A stretch of 64,000 nucleotides of DNA, taken from a virus. Below the pieces are notes generated by a model, which made no database searches, had not been told where the DNA came from, and saw only the letters and a list, made by a program, of their open reading frames with translations. The position numbers and the translations under genes are program-made. Positions within the stretch are counted from its first letter, which is position 1. Each line of letters opens with the position of its first letter. The DNA is taken from positions 1 to 64,000 of the IMG/VR virus record IMGVR_UViG_3300034072_000578; one strand, given 5' to 3'. This document shows, piece after piece, positions 7,906 through 16,270 of this stretch.

Positions 7906-9654
7906 TTAAATCCTTGTTTTCAGGAACCCGAACAATGCTGCTGGTAGGTCGCCTAATTGCTTAATTACTTTGTAATTCTTATAGTAATTACTAACAGAAT
8001 TACTCTTAATGCCTATGCCGAATATATCAACCCCATATTTAGACTGGCTTACGCTGTCTAAATACTTAAGCATTTCTTGGCTTTTCTTAGTATCGCCTAG
8101 GAAGGCTGGTGAACCGTCGCTGAAAACAAATAGCGTCTTCTGCTCTTCCGGTCTTACCGCTAACCTCTCTAGTGCCCGCTTGACGTGATAGGAGTCTTCG
8201 TTTTCCTGTAAGTTACCGCTTCCCTTGGCAATGTTAATCATCGCTTTCTTACTATCAAGATCGAAGTTATCGCCAAACTTCTTAAACGGGTATATCACTT
8301 CCGGGTAGGTTGGATTGATGACTTTCGCGGCTAGAGTAGGACTAATAGTTTCTTTAACCCTAGCCCATGCTTCCTTCTTACCTAGAATGTCGGACCGCTC
8401 AGTAGTAAAGCCGTAAATCTCATAAGGTATCTTTAGCGATTCAAGCGTAAGAGCAAAAGCATATGCCGATTTCATAGCTATGCTGATCGGCTCGCCTCTC
8501 ATGGAGCCTGACATATCGATCAGAAGCCCTACGGCGGCTTTTACGTCCCTCACTTCACTCTTGCGGGAGAAGATGCGATCATTGCCCGTTTTGACGCTGT
8601 GGAGGCTTTTCTGGTTCAATCTGCCTGACCGCCATCCGCCAGTATACCAGCGACGGTTTCGGCTCTCCAGCAGCCTCTTAAGGTCTTTAGAGAGGTAATT
8701 GGAAATCCTCTTAACCTCATCTTCGAATGCGGCGATAGAACGGGTAGCTAATGCAGCTACTTGTTTCTTATCCTTCACGATATCAAAACGATCCGAGAAG
8801 TGATAATTTTTAGCCGCTCGTTTCGCTAAATGCTCGACTTCCGCCCCGATTGCTTCTGCTAATTCATCCTCTACCTTTTTAAGGTCTTCTAGGCGTGGGG
8901 GTTTAGGAGACGATGGTTTACGCTCTTTCTTCTTCTCGCTATCGTCTGCCCCACCTTCACCTTTATCTTCGCTTTCGCTAAACTCTTTATAAAAGAAATC
9001 TACGAAATAGTCGGTAAGGTTTCTTACGTCTTCCGCACTGGTGACGCTAGCTAAAGCTTCTACCTTGGCGGGATTCATTTTAGCTTCAAGAGGATCGAAA
9101 AGCTTATTAGCTTTAATCTCATCATATTTATCGCTACTAAATCTACAGTTGGATTTCTTAGCGAACCATAATGACGAATAGCGAACTTGATAGTCCTTTA
9201 GCTGCTCTTCATCTTTCCTGTCGCATTCCATGATGGCGCTATAAGAATAAGGCTTGCTTCCGAACTCATCTTCGCGGTTGAAGATATAATTGTAGCCAGC
9301 CCTAATGTTAGCTTCGCAACCCGGATAGATACTGGACATGCCAGCATTTACGCGAGGGTCTTCAATGCAGTTGTGGATATAATGCCATAGCTTGCTTTTA
9401 GAGCTATCGCAGATATCATCGCCGCTACTTAAAAGGATATGGCCGCATTCATGATCGATATAGCCGTGCATTGCTGCCAGTAAGGCACTAGTTGCGCCCT
9501 CTGGAAGCTCTGGGATAAAAATGGTTTTCGGCTTTTTTGTTTTAGGATCATATACGACTCTTGGGGCAAAACCTTCCATGTATACTTTGATGTTTTGCCC
9601 CGCTAAAATCTTAGCAGTCTTCTTTAGGATTTGAGCCTGTTCTAATACGTTCAC
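7906..9654 (-). CDS. CobT-like VWA-domain protein with HExxH motif
   Basis: 582 aa. N-terminal part contains HECGH at 68-72, a HExxH zincin-type motif. A charged linker (EDKGEGGADDSEKKKERK) follows near 230-250, and a C-terminal VWA domain carries an intact MIDAS DMSGSM near 380 and FVFSDGS further on. CobT proteins pair with CobS AAA+ rings; here the CobS-like partner is the next gene. The start overlaps the primase 3' end by 44 nt. Whether the HECGH site is catalytic cannot be told from sequence. Confidence 0.85.
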   Translation of the reverse strand: MNVLEQAQILKKTAKILAGQNIKVYMEGFAPRVVYDPKTKKPKTIFIPELPEGATSALLAAMHGYIDHECGHILLSSGDDICDSSKSKLWHYIHNCIEDPRVNAGMSSIYPGCEANIRAGYNYIFNREDEFGSKPYSYSAIMECDRKDEEQLKDYQVRYSSLWFAKKSNCRFSSDKYDEIKANKLFDPLEAKMNPAKVEALASVTSAEDVRNLTDYFVDFFYKEFSESEDKGEGGADDSEKKKERKPSSPKPPRLEDLKKVEDELAEAIGAEVEHLAKRAAKNYHFSDRFDIVKDKKQVAALATRSIAAFEDEVKRISNYLSKDLKRLLESRNRRWYTGGWRSGRLNQKSLHSVKTGNDRIFSRKSEVRDVKAAVGLLIDMSGSMRGEPISIAMKSAYAFALTLESLKIPYEIYGFTTERSDILGKKEAWARVKETISPTLAAKVINPTYPEVIYPFKKFGDNFDLDSKKAMINIAKGSGNLQENEDSYHVKRALERLAVRPEEQKTLFVFSDGSPAFLGDTKKSQEMLKYLDSVSQSKYGVDIFGIGIKSNSVSNYYKNYKVIKQLGDLPAALFGFLKTRI

Positions 9655-10720
9655 TACTTAACCTACTTCTGACTAGCATCATGTTCGTTGGAACTCTTCG
9701 CTGGTTAAGAGCCTTTAGAACCATCTGCGGGGTTGTTTCTGCGGGGTCGCAACCGTCCGGTAGGTCAAGGGCCACTGTGACCGGGAAACCATACGCACGG
9801 AGCTTTAGAGCAGCCTTGATAGCTGCCGTTCGCGCCTTAGGCTCTCCATCCCACATGATAACGAATTCCTCAACCCCTGCTGCCTTCATTGCTGCTAGGT
9901 CTGCTAGCTGGTCTTCCGCCGTATAAACGTCCTTCTGTATGCTAAAATGCTTACCGAACGTTCCACATGCTGCCCAATCTTTATAACCTACTTCGCTTTC
10001 TAGCGCTTTGGTGGTGGCGAACACATCGAATACGCCTTCATTGAGTATGACTCTTTTGATACGGTTTTTGATGACGTAATGAGCGTTGTAGATATATCGT
10101 GCTGTTCCCGGTAGCATATTGGGAAAGAGATACTTCTTTGGGGAGGTTCCTGTAATGTCGCGGCCTTGAAAGGTTGCGGGCTTTCCATCGACATCGTAGA
10201 TAGGAATGATAATGCGATTACTAAAATCGACCATCCTACGATTACCTTGATAATCTTCATATCGGTAGAATCCAGCTTGACAGTTTCGTAAATCGAACCT
10301 CTTAGCGATCTTAGCATCAATGCCTCTATCGACCAGATAACCGGGTAGGTCATCGTCGTTCTCTATCTTAAGGTTTAATGGGAGCTTCCAATCTTTATTA
10401 GCTTTGATACTAACATGGTGGAGCTTTTTCGGCTTATAAGTGAAGATAGATTCGTTGTTTTCCAAGAATCTAAAAACATTCGAAGATGGGCCGCCGATAG
10501 ACTTATTTAGGAATTTAAACAAATTCCATTTTTCATCGCATCTAAAGCAATTACCCAAAAATGATTCTGCGTTAAAATATACTTTATAGTCATTGGAGTG
10601 GCAATTGGGACACGTCTTTACATTTATCTGTAATCCACGGTTCCCGCTGGAAAGCCTATATTCGTATCCTAAATAGGATAATACACTTTCGTAATCGTAG
10701 TTAGTGATGTCTGTTTTCAT
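9611..10720 (-). CDS. DnaG-like DNA primase
   Basis: 369 aa. A CHC2-like zinc ribbon (C37, C40, C58, C61) is followed by a catalytic core with VILNEGVFDVF and VIMWDGEP, the E and D segments of a TOPRIM fold. It makes RNA primers for the lagging strand together with the helicase encoded at 11.5-12.9 kb. It is shorter than bacterial DnaG because it lacks a clear helicase-binding C-terminal domain. It overlaps the endonuclease gene by 20 nt. Confidence 0.87.
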   Translation of the reverse strand: MKTDITNYDYESVLSYLGYEYRLSSGNRGLQINVKTCPNCHSNDYKVYFNAESFLGNCFRCDEKWNLFKFLNKSIGGPSSNVFRFLENNESIFTYKPKKLHHVSIKANKDWKLPLNLKIENDDDLPGYLVDRGIDAKIAKRFDLRNCQAGFYRYEDYQGNRRMVDFSNRIIIPIYDVDGKPATFQGRDITGTSPKKYLFPNMLPGTARYIYNAHYVIKNRIKRVILNEGVFDVFATTKALESEVGYKDWAACGTFGKHFSIQKDVYTAEDQLADLAAMKAAGVEEFVIMWDGEPKARTAAIKAALKLRAYGFPVTVALDLPDGCDPAETTPQMVLKALNQRRVPTNMMLVRSRLSSERIRTGSNPKEDC

Positions 10721-11159
10721 AATTCAACAAATAGCTAATCGCGTTTTGCAAAAATAAATAATTATCCTTGAACATACCTAAGCCCCTATTGCAATTGGAA
10801 CAAAGTAAACCTCGAACCCCATTGGTGGAATGGCAATGGTCCACAACTAAAGGCATCTTATTGCCCGTTTTAGGGTGAATACCAAACTGTTCTTCTTTAC
10901 AAATAGCGCACTTGCCAGATTGTTGGTCGGCTAGTTTATCATAATCTTCTGCGGTCAAGCCGTATTTGGATTTCAGGAGATATCCCCTGTGTCGATCTGG
11001 ATTATGATCTGCTTCTTTAGATTTCACTTTGTCGTATTCTTTTCTAGAGTTTATAAAACATGTCTTACAATCTTTCTTGTAGAAATCACGCCACTTATAG
11101 TAATCGCTTAATGGCTTGCTAGCACCACACACTCTACAAACTCTATACTCTTCACTCAT
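10701..11159 (-). CDS. endonuclease VII-like HNH nuclease
   Basis: 152 aa. An N-terminal C-x2-C pair with a second Cys pair (CRVCG, CKTC) precedes the core: YGLTAEDYDKL, CAICKE, VVDHCHSTNGVRGLLCSNCNRGLG. This is the recombination endonuclease VII pattern (H in DHCH, N in CNRGLG). Such enzymes resolve branched DNA before packaging; related copies also act as homing nucleases. Tight overlap with primase and the small zinc protein argues for a resident gene rather than a recent insertion. Confidence 0.85.
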   Translation of the reverse strand: MSEEYRVCRVCGASKPLSDYYKWRDFYKKDCKTCFINSRKEYDKVKSKEADHNPDRHRGYLLKSKYGLTAEDYDKLADQQSGKCAICKEEQFGIHPKTGNKMPLVVDHCHSTNGVRGLLCSNCNRGLGMFKDNYLFLQNAISYLLNYENRHH

Positions 11160-11313
11160 CCTCTTCTACTTCTTCTTCTGGTGCTGGCCCTTCGATGACG
11201 CCTTTGCATCGGGAGCATTGATAGTGGTATCGGTATGGGCCGAAGCCCATAACCGACCATCCAAAAAGCTGCCAGTCATGACCTTTGCTCTTGCAAGGGT
11301 CGCGCCTAAACAT
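11152..11313 (-). CDS. small zinc-ribbon-like protein (53 aa)
   Basis: A short ORF with CKSKGHDWQ near the N-terminus and YQCSRCKGV near residue 33, giving two Cys/His pairs about 25 residues apart, then an acidic tail (EEEVEEDE). The ATG overlaps the stop of the upstream gene (TAATG) and its own stop overlaps the endonuclease start by 8 nt. The overlaps and coherent Cys pattern support a real gene. Function unknown; possibly a small nucleic-acid- or protein-binding factor. Confidence 0.75.
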   Translation of the reverse strand: MFRRDPCKSKGHDWQLFGWSVMGFGPYRYHYQCSRCKGVIEGPAPEEEVEEDE

Positions 11314-11531
11314 TACTGACCTAGGGCCTTCTTAGCAATATTTAGAATGCGAGTTACCGTAGCGTTTGGTGCTGCGGTTTCCTGTGCTACGATGTCAGAA
11401 AGACTACGGCGATAGGCTTCTACATTGGAGAACGACTGTGCTAGGCTTTCGCGTTCCCGTTCTAAGAGAGCCTTATAAAACTCTGCTAGTTCCTGACTTT
11501 CTTCATACTTCTTTTTAGATACGAATAGCAT
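11313..11531 (-). CDS. hypothetical coiled-coil protein
   Basis: 72 aa, strongly helical and charged (KKKYEESQELAEFYKALLERERESLAQ). No known family recognised. Two bases separate it from the helicase stop upstream, so it may be a small helicase-associated protein; this is inference from position. Confidence 0.7.
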   Translation of the reverse strand: MLFVSKKKYEESQELAEFYKALLERERESLAQSFSNVEAYRRSLSDIVAQETAAPNATVTRILNIAKKALGQ

Positions 11532-11533
11532 AA

Positions 11534-12850
11534 TTATCCTTTAATATCTGTAATTTCTTTAATGTGCTTCATTACTGATAGATCACGCTTAACGAAAATT
11601 GTGACCGGCTTTTGGTTACGGGATGCCGCGTAGTAAAGCCTTGCTTCGCCCGTTTCCTGTTCGATTTCGTTGACGTTGATAGTGATAACAAGGTCTGCCG
11701 TTCTGATCTTATTAAAGTCATCAGCAACATGCGTCATAGTAACCGTGTCAACATCAGCGCCCGAACGGTTGGTCTGGGTTGCCGTAAGGATAGCAAAATT
11801 TTCCGTCTGCGCCAGCGCTCTTAGATCAATTGCTACCTGCTTGCTCTTCTCGATGCCATCACCATTGTTCTCGGATAGCATAATATCCATGTAATCGACC
11901 ACTACTAGATCGAACTGGATACCTAAAGCTTGATACTTCTTAACAAGGCGTCTTAGCTGGCTTACGCTAAATGTTCCTGACGGATATTCATGTAGCTTCA
12001 AAGTAGCTGCTCTACCAGTCCACTTAGCTACCCGCTCTTCCACCTTGTCAATTTCGATATTAAGATTATCCATCTTAACACCGGAGATATTGGCGTCCAT
12101 TCGGTCAACCTGAATTTCGGTGGAAACTTCAAGCGAAACGAATAGAACCTTGTTACCCTTTTCGGCGGCTCTTAGAGCGTGGTCCAGAAGGCCGATTGAC
12201 TTACCGCGCTTTGAGGGAGCCATGAGGATGGACAGTTCGCCCTTGCCCCAGCCCTTGCGATAAAGGGTTTCGTCAAATTCTTTGAAACCGGTTGTTACTG
12301 AGTTATATGAAATCTCACCAGCTAAGCGAGCTTTTCGGATTGCGCTACGCTGTCTAATGCTGTCACCATCGTTATAATCGTATGCGCTGCTAAGATCGCT
12401 AGTGCCTACGTCGATAGCTTTCTGGAAGATTGGTAGAATGTTGTCGAGGTTGCCCCCGTTGTCTACGATGTCAGCGGCTTCCATGACCGCCATTTCGGTA
12501 GCTTGTCGTCTTACGAACTCTGCTACTCGCTCGATAATGAATTCGCGGTCTGAGATATCCGCTTTATATAGGTCTTTAATCTTAGTGGTTACGGGGCCTT
12601 CTAGTTCCTTCCGTAACAGCCCCTTGGCCTTATCTTCTTTGAAGGTCTGGGATAAGGCAACAGGCGACGGGTTGATACGATACTTCTTATAGTGATTGTG
12701 GATAAGACTTAGAATATACTTATCCACTTCACTTTCGAAGAATTCAGGCTTAATAAGCCCATCAACCCGTTCGCAAAAGTTCCTGTCCCGTAAGTTTAAT
12801 GCTAGTGCTTTGTCTTTAAAATCGTCGCCAAACGTTACGGTAGTAGTCAT
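11534..12850 (-). CDS. DnaB-like replicative helicase
   Basis: 438 aa. The N-terminal helical part (FCERVDGLIKPEFFESEVDKYILSLI) matches DnaB N-domains; the RecA-like C-terminal half has Walker A APSKRGKS near 208-215, FVSLEV, LVVVDYMDIM (Walker B) and TATQTNRS (motif H3-like). It unwinds DNA at the fork ahead of the DnaE polymerase and recruits primase. The ring-helicase fold is clear; a dedicated loader is not visible. Confidence 0.9.
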   Translation of the reverse strand: MTTTVTFGDDFKDKALALNLRDRNFCERVDGLIKPEFFESEVDKYILSLIHNHYKKYRINPSPVALSQTFKEDKAKGLLRKELEGPVTTKIKDLYKADISDREFIIERVAEFVRRQATEMAVMEAADIVDNGGNLDNILPIFQKAIDVGTSDLSSAYDYNDGDSIRQRSAIRKARLAGEISYNSVTTGFKEFDETLYRKGWGKGELSILMAPSKRGKSIGLLDHALRAAEKGNKVLFVSLEVSTEIQVDRMDANISGVKMDNLNIEIDKVEERVAKWTGRAATLKLHEYPSGTFSVSQLRRLVKKYQALGIQFDLVVVDYMDIMLSENNGDGIEKSKQVAIDLRALAQTENFAILTATQTNRSGADVDTVTMTHVADDFNKIRTADLVITINVNEIEQETGEARLYYAASRNQKPVTIFVKRDLSVMKHIKEITDIKG

Positions 12851-12859
12851 AATGTCCTT

Positions 12860-13627
12860 TTATGGTTTTTGTGCTAAGAAGTTGTTCAGTCCTTCTTGCG
12901 TGTCGAAATAGCCTTCTGTTCCCTCATATCGATCAATGATATGGCGAACGATGCCGTGACGAACGATATCATCGCGTCCGAAATTGCAGATAGCTACATC
13001 GTCCAAACCTTTCAGCTTGTAAAGGGCATCTACCAAGCCGCTTGGGCCGGGAATGTCCTTCTGTTTAATGTCGCCATTGATGATGAACTTACCACCTTCA
13101 CCGAACCGGGTTAGTAGCATCTTCATTTCGGTTGGGGTGCTATTCTGCATTTCATCTGCTAGAACCCAAGTCTTAAGGGTCGAGCCTCTTAGGAATTGTA
13201 GGGGGCGCGGTTCGATCTTACCGGCCTTGATATAATATTCCGTCTGACCGGCTCCTAAAGCGTCAATGAAGGCATCCTTCACCGGTCGTAGATATGGTTC
13301 GTATTTTTCTTCTAGCTCGCCCGGTAGGAACCCTAGGCTTTCCCCTACCTCCACGGCAGGACGGGTCACGATAACTTTATCAATGATCCCGTTCTTAAGA
13401 GCTTGAGCCGCCATGACTGTCGAAAGCCATGTCTTACCTGTTCCTGCGGGGCCAACCCCGAAAATAATCGAACTACCATTAATCTTACGCATGTAATGTG
13501 TTTGAGCATCATTCTTAGGCGTAATCTTTTTGATCTTTAGTTCGTGGTGGGCAAACTGGTCATCAAACTCGGTTGAAATGGGCTTGTGACGTGGTTCTTG
13601 GTATTTAGGTCGTTTACTCTTACTCAT
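12860..13627 (-). CDS. phoH: PhoH-like P-loop ATPase
   Basis: 255 aa. Walker A GPAGTGKT at 59-66, RPAVEVGESLGFLPG and VLADEMQN are diagnostic of PhoH. PhoH proteins are predicted RNA-associated ATPases/helicases and are very common in phages, although their role during infection is unsettled. A Shine-Dalgarno AAGGAA precedes the ATG. A TATAAT lies 28 nt before the ATG, so this may be the first gene of the helicase-primase operon. Confidence 0.9.
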   Translation of the reverse strand: MSKSKRPKYQEPRHKPISTEFDDQFAHHELKIKKITPKNDAQTHYMRKINGSSIIFGVGPAGTGKTWLSTVMAAQALKNGIIDKVIVTRPAVEVGESLGFLPGELEEKYEPYLRPVKDAFIDALGAGQTEYYIKAGKIEPRPLQFLRGSTLKTWVLADEMQNSTPTEMKMLLTRFGEGGKFIINGDIKQKDIPGPSGLVDALYKLKGLDDVAICNFGRDDIVRHGIVRHIIDRYEGTEGYFDTQEGLNNFLAQKP

Positions 13628-13654
13628 TCATTAATATTCCTTACTAGGAACTAC

Positions 13655-13660
13655 ATTATA
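13655..13660 (-). promoter_or_regulatory. candidate -10 element upstream of phoH
   Basis: Perfect TATAAT on the minus strand, inside an AT-rich gap. A 6-bp inverted repeat TAAGAT...ATCTTA lies just upstream at 13661-13680. No good -35 hexamer is seen at 16-18 nt, so this may be weak or activator-dependent. Confidence 0.35.
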
Positions 13661-13690
13661 TAAGATTAAAAATTATCTTAAAGACTTGAT

Positions 13691-14410
13691 TTAAGAAATT
13701 TTCTCTCTTGTGGATTCAGCCCAGCTTCCGCAGTCTTGGCACTGTGTCCGCTTGATACGATAATGTTTGGTCCGACGCCAGCCCCTACTCTGGACATTAT
13801 TGGAACCACATGCTCCGCACTCTACCTTGGTATGGGTTAGGTGGGGGTGATTCTTAATGAAGGGCTTAAGCTTGTGATATAGAGGTTCCATCATCACAAC
13901 GTCTTGAATGTTGTAGCTGCGCATTCTATCTCTAGCCGCTACATCACCGGCCATAACCGCAACCCAAAGTCCGAAGCCTTCATGCTTCATCTTCTCGCCG
14001 ATGCCTAGGTGGGGTCCGACGAAAGCTAACCGGTTCATCATGAAACCTAGCTTACGAACAACCTTTAATAGGTCAATGGAAGTGATAGGTGCTGGCGGAT
14101 CAAGACCTTCTAGGAGGAATTCACCGTGGATTTTAGGTAGATCGAAATCATCACCGTTATAAGTGACAACCGCTACAGATTCATTAATAAGCTTTTGAAG
14201 AGCGAAAAGCATTTCAAACCGGGTATGAGTCCATTCTGAATAAAAATGGGTTTCTTCTTCGCCTAAATATTTAGCAGCGAAGCATAGCATTCCGGTAGGT
14301 TGAACGATCTGTTCCGGTGAAATATTTACTTTCCAGCAATTCCATACGTAAGCTAATGCTGGTTTAGTTTCTATATCTAGAAATAAAATTTTAGGTTGAT
14401 ATTTAATCAT
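13691..14410 (-). CDS. RNase H-fold (DEDD) nuclease with C-terminal zinc ribbon
   Basis: 239 aa. N-terminal ILFLDIETKP gives the DxE motif, TYNGDDFDLPKI the second acidic motif, and SYNIQDVVMMEPLY the third; this is the predicted 3'-5' exonuclease (RNase_H_2/YprB-like) group. The C-terminal 40 residues hold CGACGS and CQDCG, a zinc ribbon. It may proofread for DnaE, which lacks an exonuclease of its own here. A good Shine-Dalgarno (AAGGAA) sits 7 nt from the ATG. Confidence 0.8.
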   Translation of the reverse strand: MIKYQPKILFLDIETKPALAYVWNCWKVNISPEQIVQPTGMLCFAAKYLGEEETHFYSEWTHTRFEMLFALQKLINESVAVVTYNGDDFDLPKIHGEFLLEGLDPPAPITSIDLLKVVRKLGFMMNRLAFVGPHLGIGEKMKHEGFGLWVAVMAGDVAARDRMRSYNIQDVVMMEPLYHKLKPFIKNHPHLTHTKVECGACGSNNVQSRGWRRTKHYRIKRTQCQDCGSWAESTREKIS

Positions 14411-14418
14411 ATAGTTCC

Positions 14419-14473
14419 TTATTAACTTTTAAATAGATTAAAATATTATAAATTATAATTTAAAAGTTAATAA
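14419..14473. repeat. 16-bp perfect inverted repeat in an AT-rich gap
   Basis: TTATTAACTTTTAAAT (14419-14434) and its exact complement (14458-14473) flank a 23-nt AT-only-like spacer. The surrounding 14411-14515 is almost entirely A/T. It lies between the lysis genes and the replication operon, directly upstream of the nuclease gene. It may be a regulatory hairpin, or a DNA unwinding element of an origin. Confidence 0.75.
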
Positions 14474-14560
14474 TTATTTTTAACTATATAAATTTTATCA
14501 ATTAATTTTTAACCTATTCAACGACTGCTCGTCAGCGATTGTAGGGGCCTTCTAAACCCA

Positions 14561-14878
14561 TCAATCTGGCTTTGCAACAGCTAGTCCCTTCATTAATGAT
14601 GGTGGATCACACTCCCTATCGTTGAAGCATGTTATGATCGCTTGAAGCTCTTTTAGTCTTAGCTTGCAATCTGGGATCGTAGCTTCAAGGCTTGCTACAT
14701 ACTTAGCTACCTGAGACTCCATTATGATATCTCCGGTTGGTCTGGTAGTGGGGTTTTCACATTGATATTGAGCCGCAGGTATATTGATAGGTTGCGGTTT
14801 AAAAATCTGAACATGTGAACAGCCGGTTAATAGCACCGACATAATTATCATATAGAAGATTGACTGGATTTTACTCAT
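14561..14878 (-). CDS. outer-membrane spanin lipoprotein (Rz1-like)
   Basis: 105 aa. A signal peptide with lipobox LLTGC (Cys about residue 20) is followed by a short Pro-containing segment and a helical domain with two Cys. It overlaps the 3' end of the inner-membrane spanin gene by 8 nt, matching the Rz/Rz1 arrangement. It would be anchored in the outer membrane and bridge to the Rz partner at the end of lysis. The protein is longer than lambda Rz1, so assignment rests on lipobox plus context. Confidence 0.7.
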   Translation of the reverse strand: MSKIQSIFYMIIMSVLLTGCSHVQIFKPQPINIPAAQYQCENPTTRPTGDIIMESQVAKYVASLEATIPDCKLRLKELQAIITCFNDRECDPPSLMKGLAVAKPD

Positions 14879-15218
14879 TAAAGAACTCTTTTAAAAGCGG
14901 TCCTACTGGTTGGTCTTTATTTTCTTTTACCAGCGTATCTACCTTATCTATTTTAGATTGATATTCTTTTTTAATTATAACTCGTTCTTCATTACCGAGT
15001 TTAGTAACTTGGTCTACTACCTCTGCTCTTCTATCATTTTCTTTAATGGTATCATTAGCAGCGTTAAGGGTAGTCGTTAGTTCTATCTTATCCGCTTGTA
15101 AGCTATCAACTTGCTTATTTAAATTCCAGACATAAAAAGAAAAAGCTCCTAAGGCTACCGCGATGATAGCCCATAGAGCAATTTTTCCTTTAATGGTTGC
15201 AAAGCTAAGCAAACCCAT
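14871..15218 (-). CDS. inner-membrane spanin (Rz-like)
   Basis: 115 aa. An N-terminal membrane anchor (residues 12-31, ALWAIIAVALGAFSFYVW) leads to a periplasmic coiled coil (NKQVDSLQADKIELTTTLNAA and onwards). This is the topology of Rz i-spanins, and the overlapping lipoprotein gene supports it. It sits one base after the holin stop. Confidence 0.8.
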   Translation of the reverse strand: MGLLSFATIKGKIALWAIIAVALGAFSFYVWNLNKQVDSLQADKIELTTTLNAANDTIKENDRRAEVVDQVTKLGNEERVIIKKEYQSKIDKVDTLVKENKDQPVGPLLKEFFNE

Positions 15219-15431
15219 TTAAGCCTTCTTCTCGCCGTTTCGGGTGCCTGAGGTTGACCCGAATTCGTAGCTTACAACAGCGCCACCCCAACCAAAGAAG
15301 ACACCAGCTAGCGGGAGCAAGGTATCTTTATTGGCGTCGGGGATAGCGACGAAAAATAACAGCATCATAATAAGAAGGCTGGATAGAAGCGGAATAAGAC
15401 CCACTACCCATTTGAAGCCGCTCCTACTCAT
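15219..15431 (-). CDS. holin (two transmembrane segments)
   Basis: 70 aa with two hydrophobic helices (about 9-30 and 36-56) separated by a short DANKD turn, and a charged C-terminus RNGEKKA. Size, topology and position next to the spanins indicate a class II-type holin that makes the inner-membrane hole at lysis. The endolysin is not here but at 45.6 kb. Confidence 0.75.
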   Translation of the reverse strand: MSRSGFKWVVGLIPLLSSLLIMMLLFFVAIPDANKDTLLPLAGVFFGWGGAVVSYEFGSTSGTRNGEKKA

Positions 15432-15433
15432 GG

Positions 15434-15712
15434 TTATGCCGCGACTGGTGAAGGAGTTGGTGAAATTGTTGCAGGCGTATATTGCGCTAGGATATTTGTT
15501 AAATCCTGACCTAGCGTATAGCTAATAGTAGATTTTATTCTTGCGAAATACTGAGCAGCAGCGGTGTTTCCGCCTGTAGAGTCACTTAGAAGATCATTTA
15601 GTTCTGCATTAAAAGCATCAACTAGAAGTTTAAGTTCTTGTAGAATGACGTATTCTTTCTCTTTAATCTGAGAATAAAGATCATTTAGCGTAGGGGAAGT
15701 TGTATCAGTCAT
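15434..15712 (-). CDS. hypothetical protein in lysis cassette
   Basis: 92 aa, mostly helical (YVILQELKLLVDAFNAELNDLL) with a Pro/Thr/Ser-rich C-terminus (ATISPTPSPVAA). No known family recognised. Located between holin and a small basic protein, two bases from each, so it is in the lysis operon. It could be a holin modulator; no sequence proof. Confidence 0.7.
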   Translation of the reverse strand: MTDTTSPTLNDLYSQIKEKEYVILQELKLLVDAFNAELNDLLSDSTGGNTAAAQYFARIKSTISYTLGQDLTNILAQYTPATISPTPSPVAA

Positions 15713-15714
15713 TA

Positions 15715-15912
15715 TTAATTGCCTTTCTTAGTTTTCTTGTTTCGATTATTAATTGCATATTTTATTAATTTATTAAATTCAGCGTTCGTTAGCAATTTCC
15801 AACGATAAACTAACGTGCCCCGTTTTTTTAAATATGCTACGTTGTCGTTTAGCGAAGTAACGGTGGCCTGTAGCTCTTTTACGTTTGGACTTTCCGTTAC
15901 TTCTTCTGACAT
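15715..15912 (-). CDS. hypothetical small protein, basic C-terminus
   Basis: 65 aa from the ATG at 15912, chosen because an AAAGGA lies just before it and the upstream gene ends at 15920; a longer in-frame start at 15960 would overlap that gene by 41 nt. Contains a helical stretch (VKELQATVTSLNDNVAYLKK) and ends NNRNKKTKKGN. Function unknown. Confidence 0.65.
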   Translation of the reverse strand: MSEEVTESPNVKELQATVTSLNDNVAYLKKRGTLVYRWKLLTNAEFNKLIKYAINNRNKKTKKGN

Positions 15913-15919
15913 ATTTCCT

Positions 15920-16270
15920 TTATTTATGGAAGCGCCCATATCTGCAATGGGCCAACTCATGACCCAACCATTCCGGCATATATTTTACTCTCTGGTCGAT
16001 AGTGTGTATCTCACACTTATTCTCTTTAGGCTTTAATACCGCAAATGACATAACTTTTCTAGAGGGATTCTCCTGAACGTCATATTTTTTTAAAGCCTGA
16101 TCGAATTCTTTCTGATTAGGATAGTCTACAAATGACACGGCCACTTCCTGTTTAACATATTCTTGGCGCTCTAGCTGGTAGAAGTCTGTCCTACCGCCCA
16201 TCGTCATGCAGCTTCCTAATAAGACCGCCAATAAGACGGTCATTATTAGTGCTAGTTTTTTCATTACCAC
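15920..16270 (-). CDS. small lipoprotein with HExxH zincin motif
   Basis: 116 aa. Signal peptide and lipobox LLGSC (Cys about 21) predict a periplasmic lipoprotein. The last 15 residues are GHELAHCRYGRFHK: HELAH is a HExxH zinc site and a further His follows 7 residues after it. That is a minimal gluzincin/metzincin-like arrangement at the extreme C-terminus. It starts inside the end of the tail fibre gene and precedes the lysis genes. A lysis-related or host-surface protease is plausible; a structural zinc site is the alternative. Confidence 0.7.
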   Translation of the reverse strand: MVMKKLALIMTVLLAVLLGSCMTMGGRTDFYQLERQEYVKQEVAVSFVDYPNQKEFDQALKKYDVQENPSRKVMSFAVLKPKENKCEIHTIDQRVKYMPEWLGHELAHCRYGRFHK

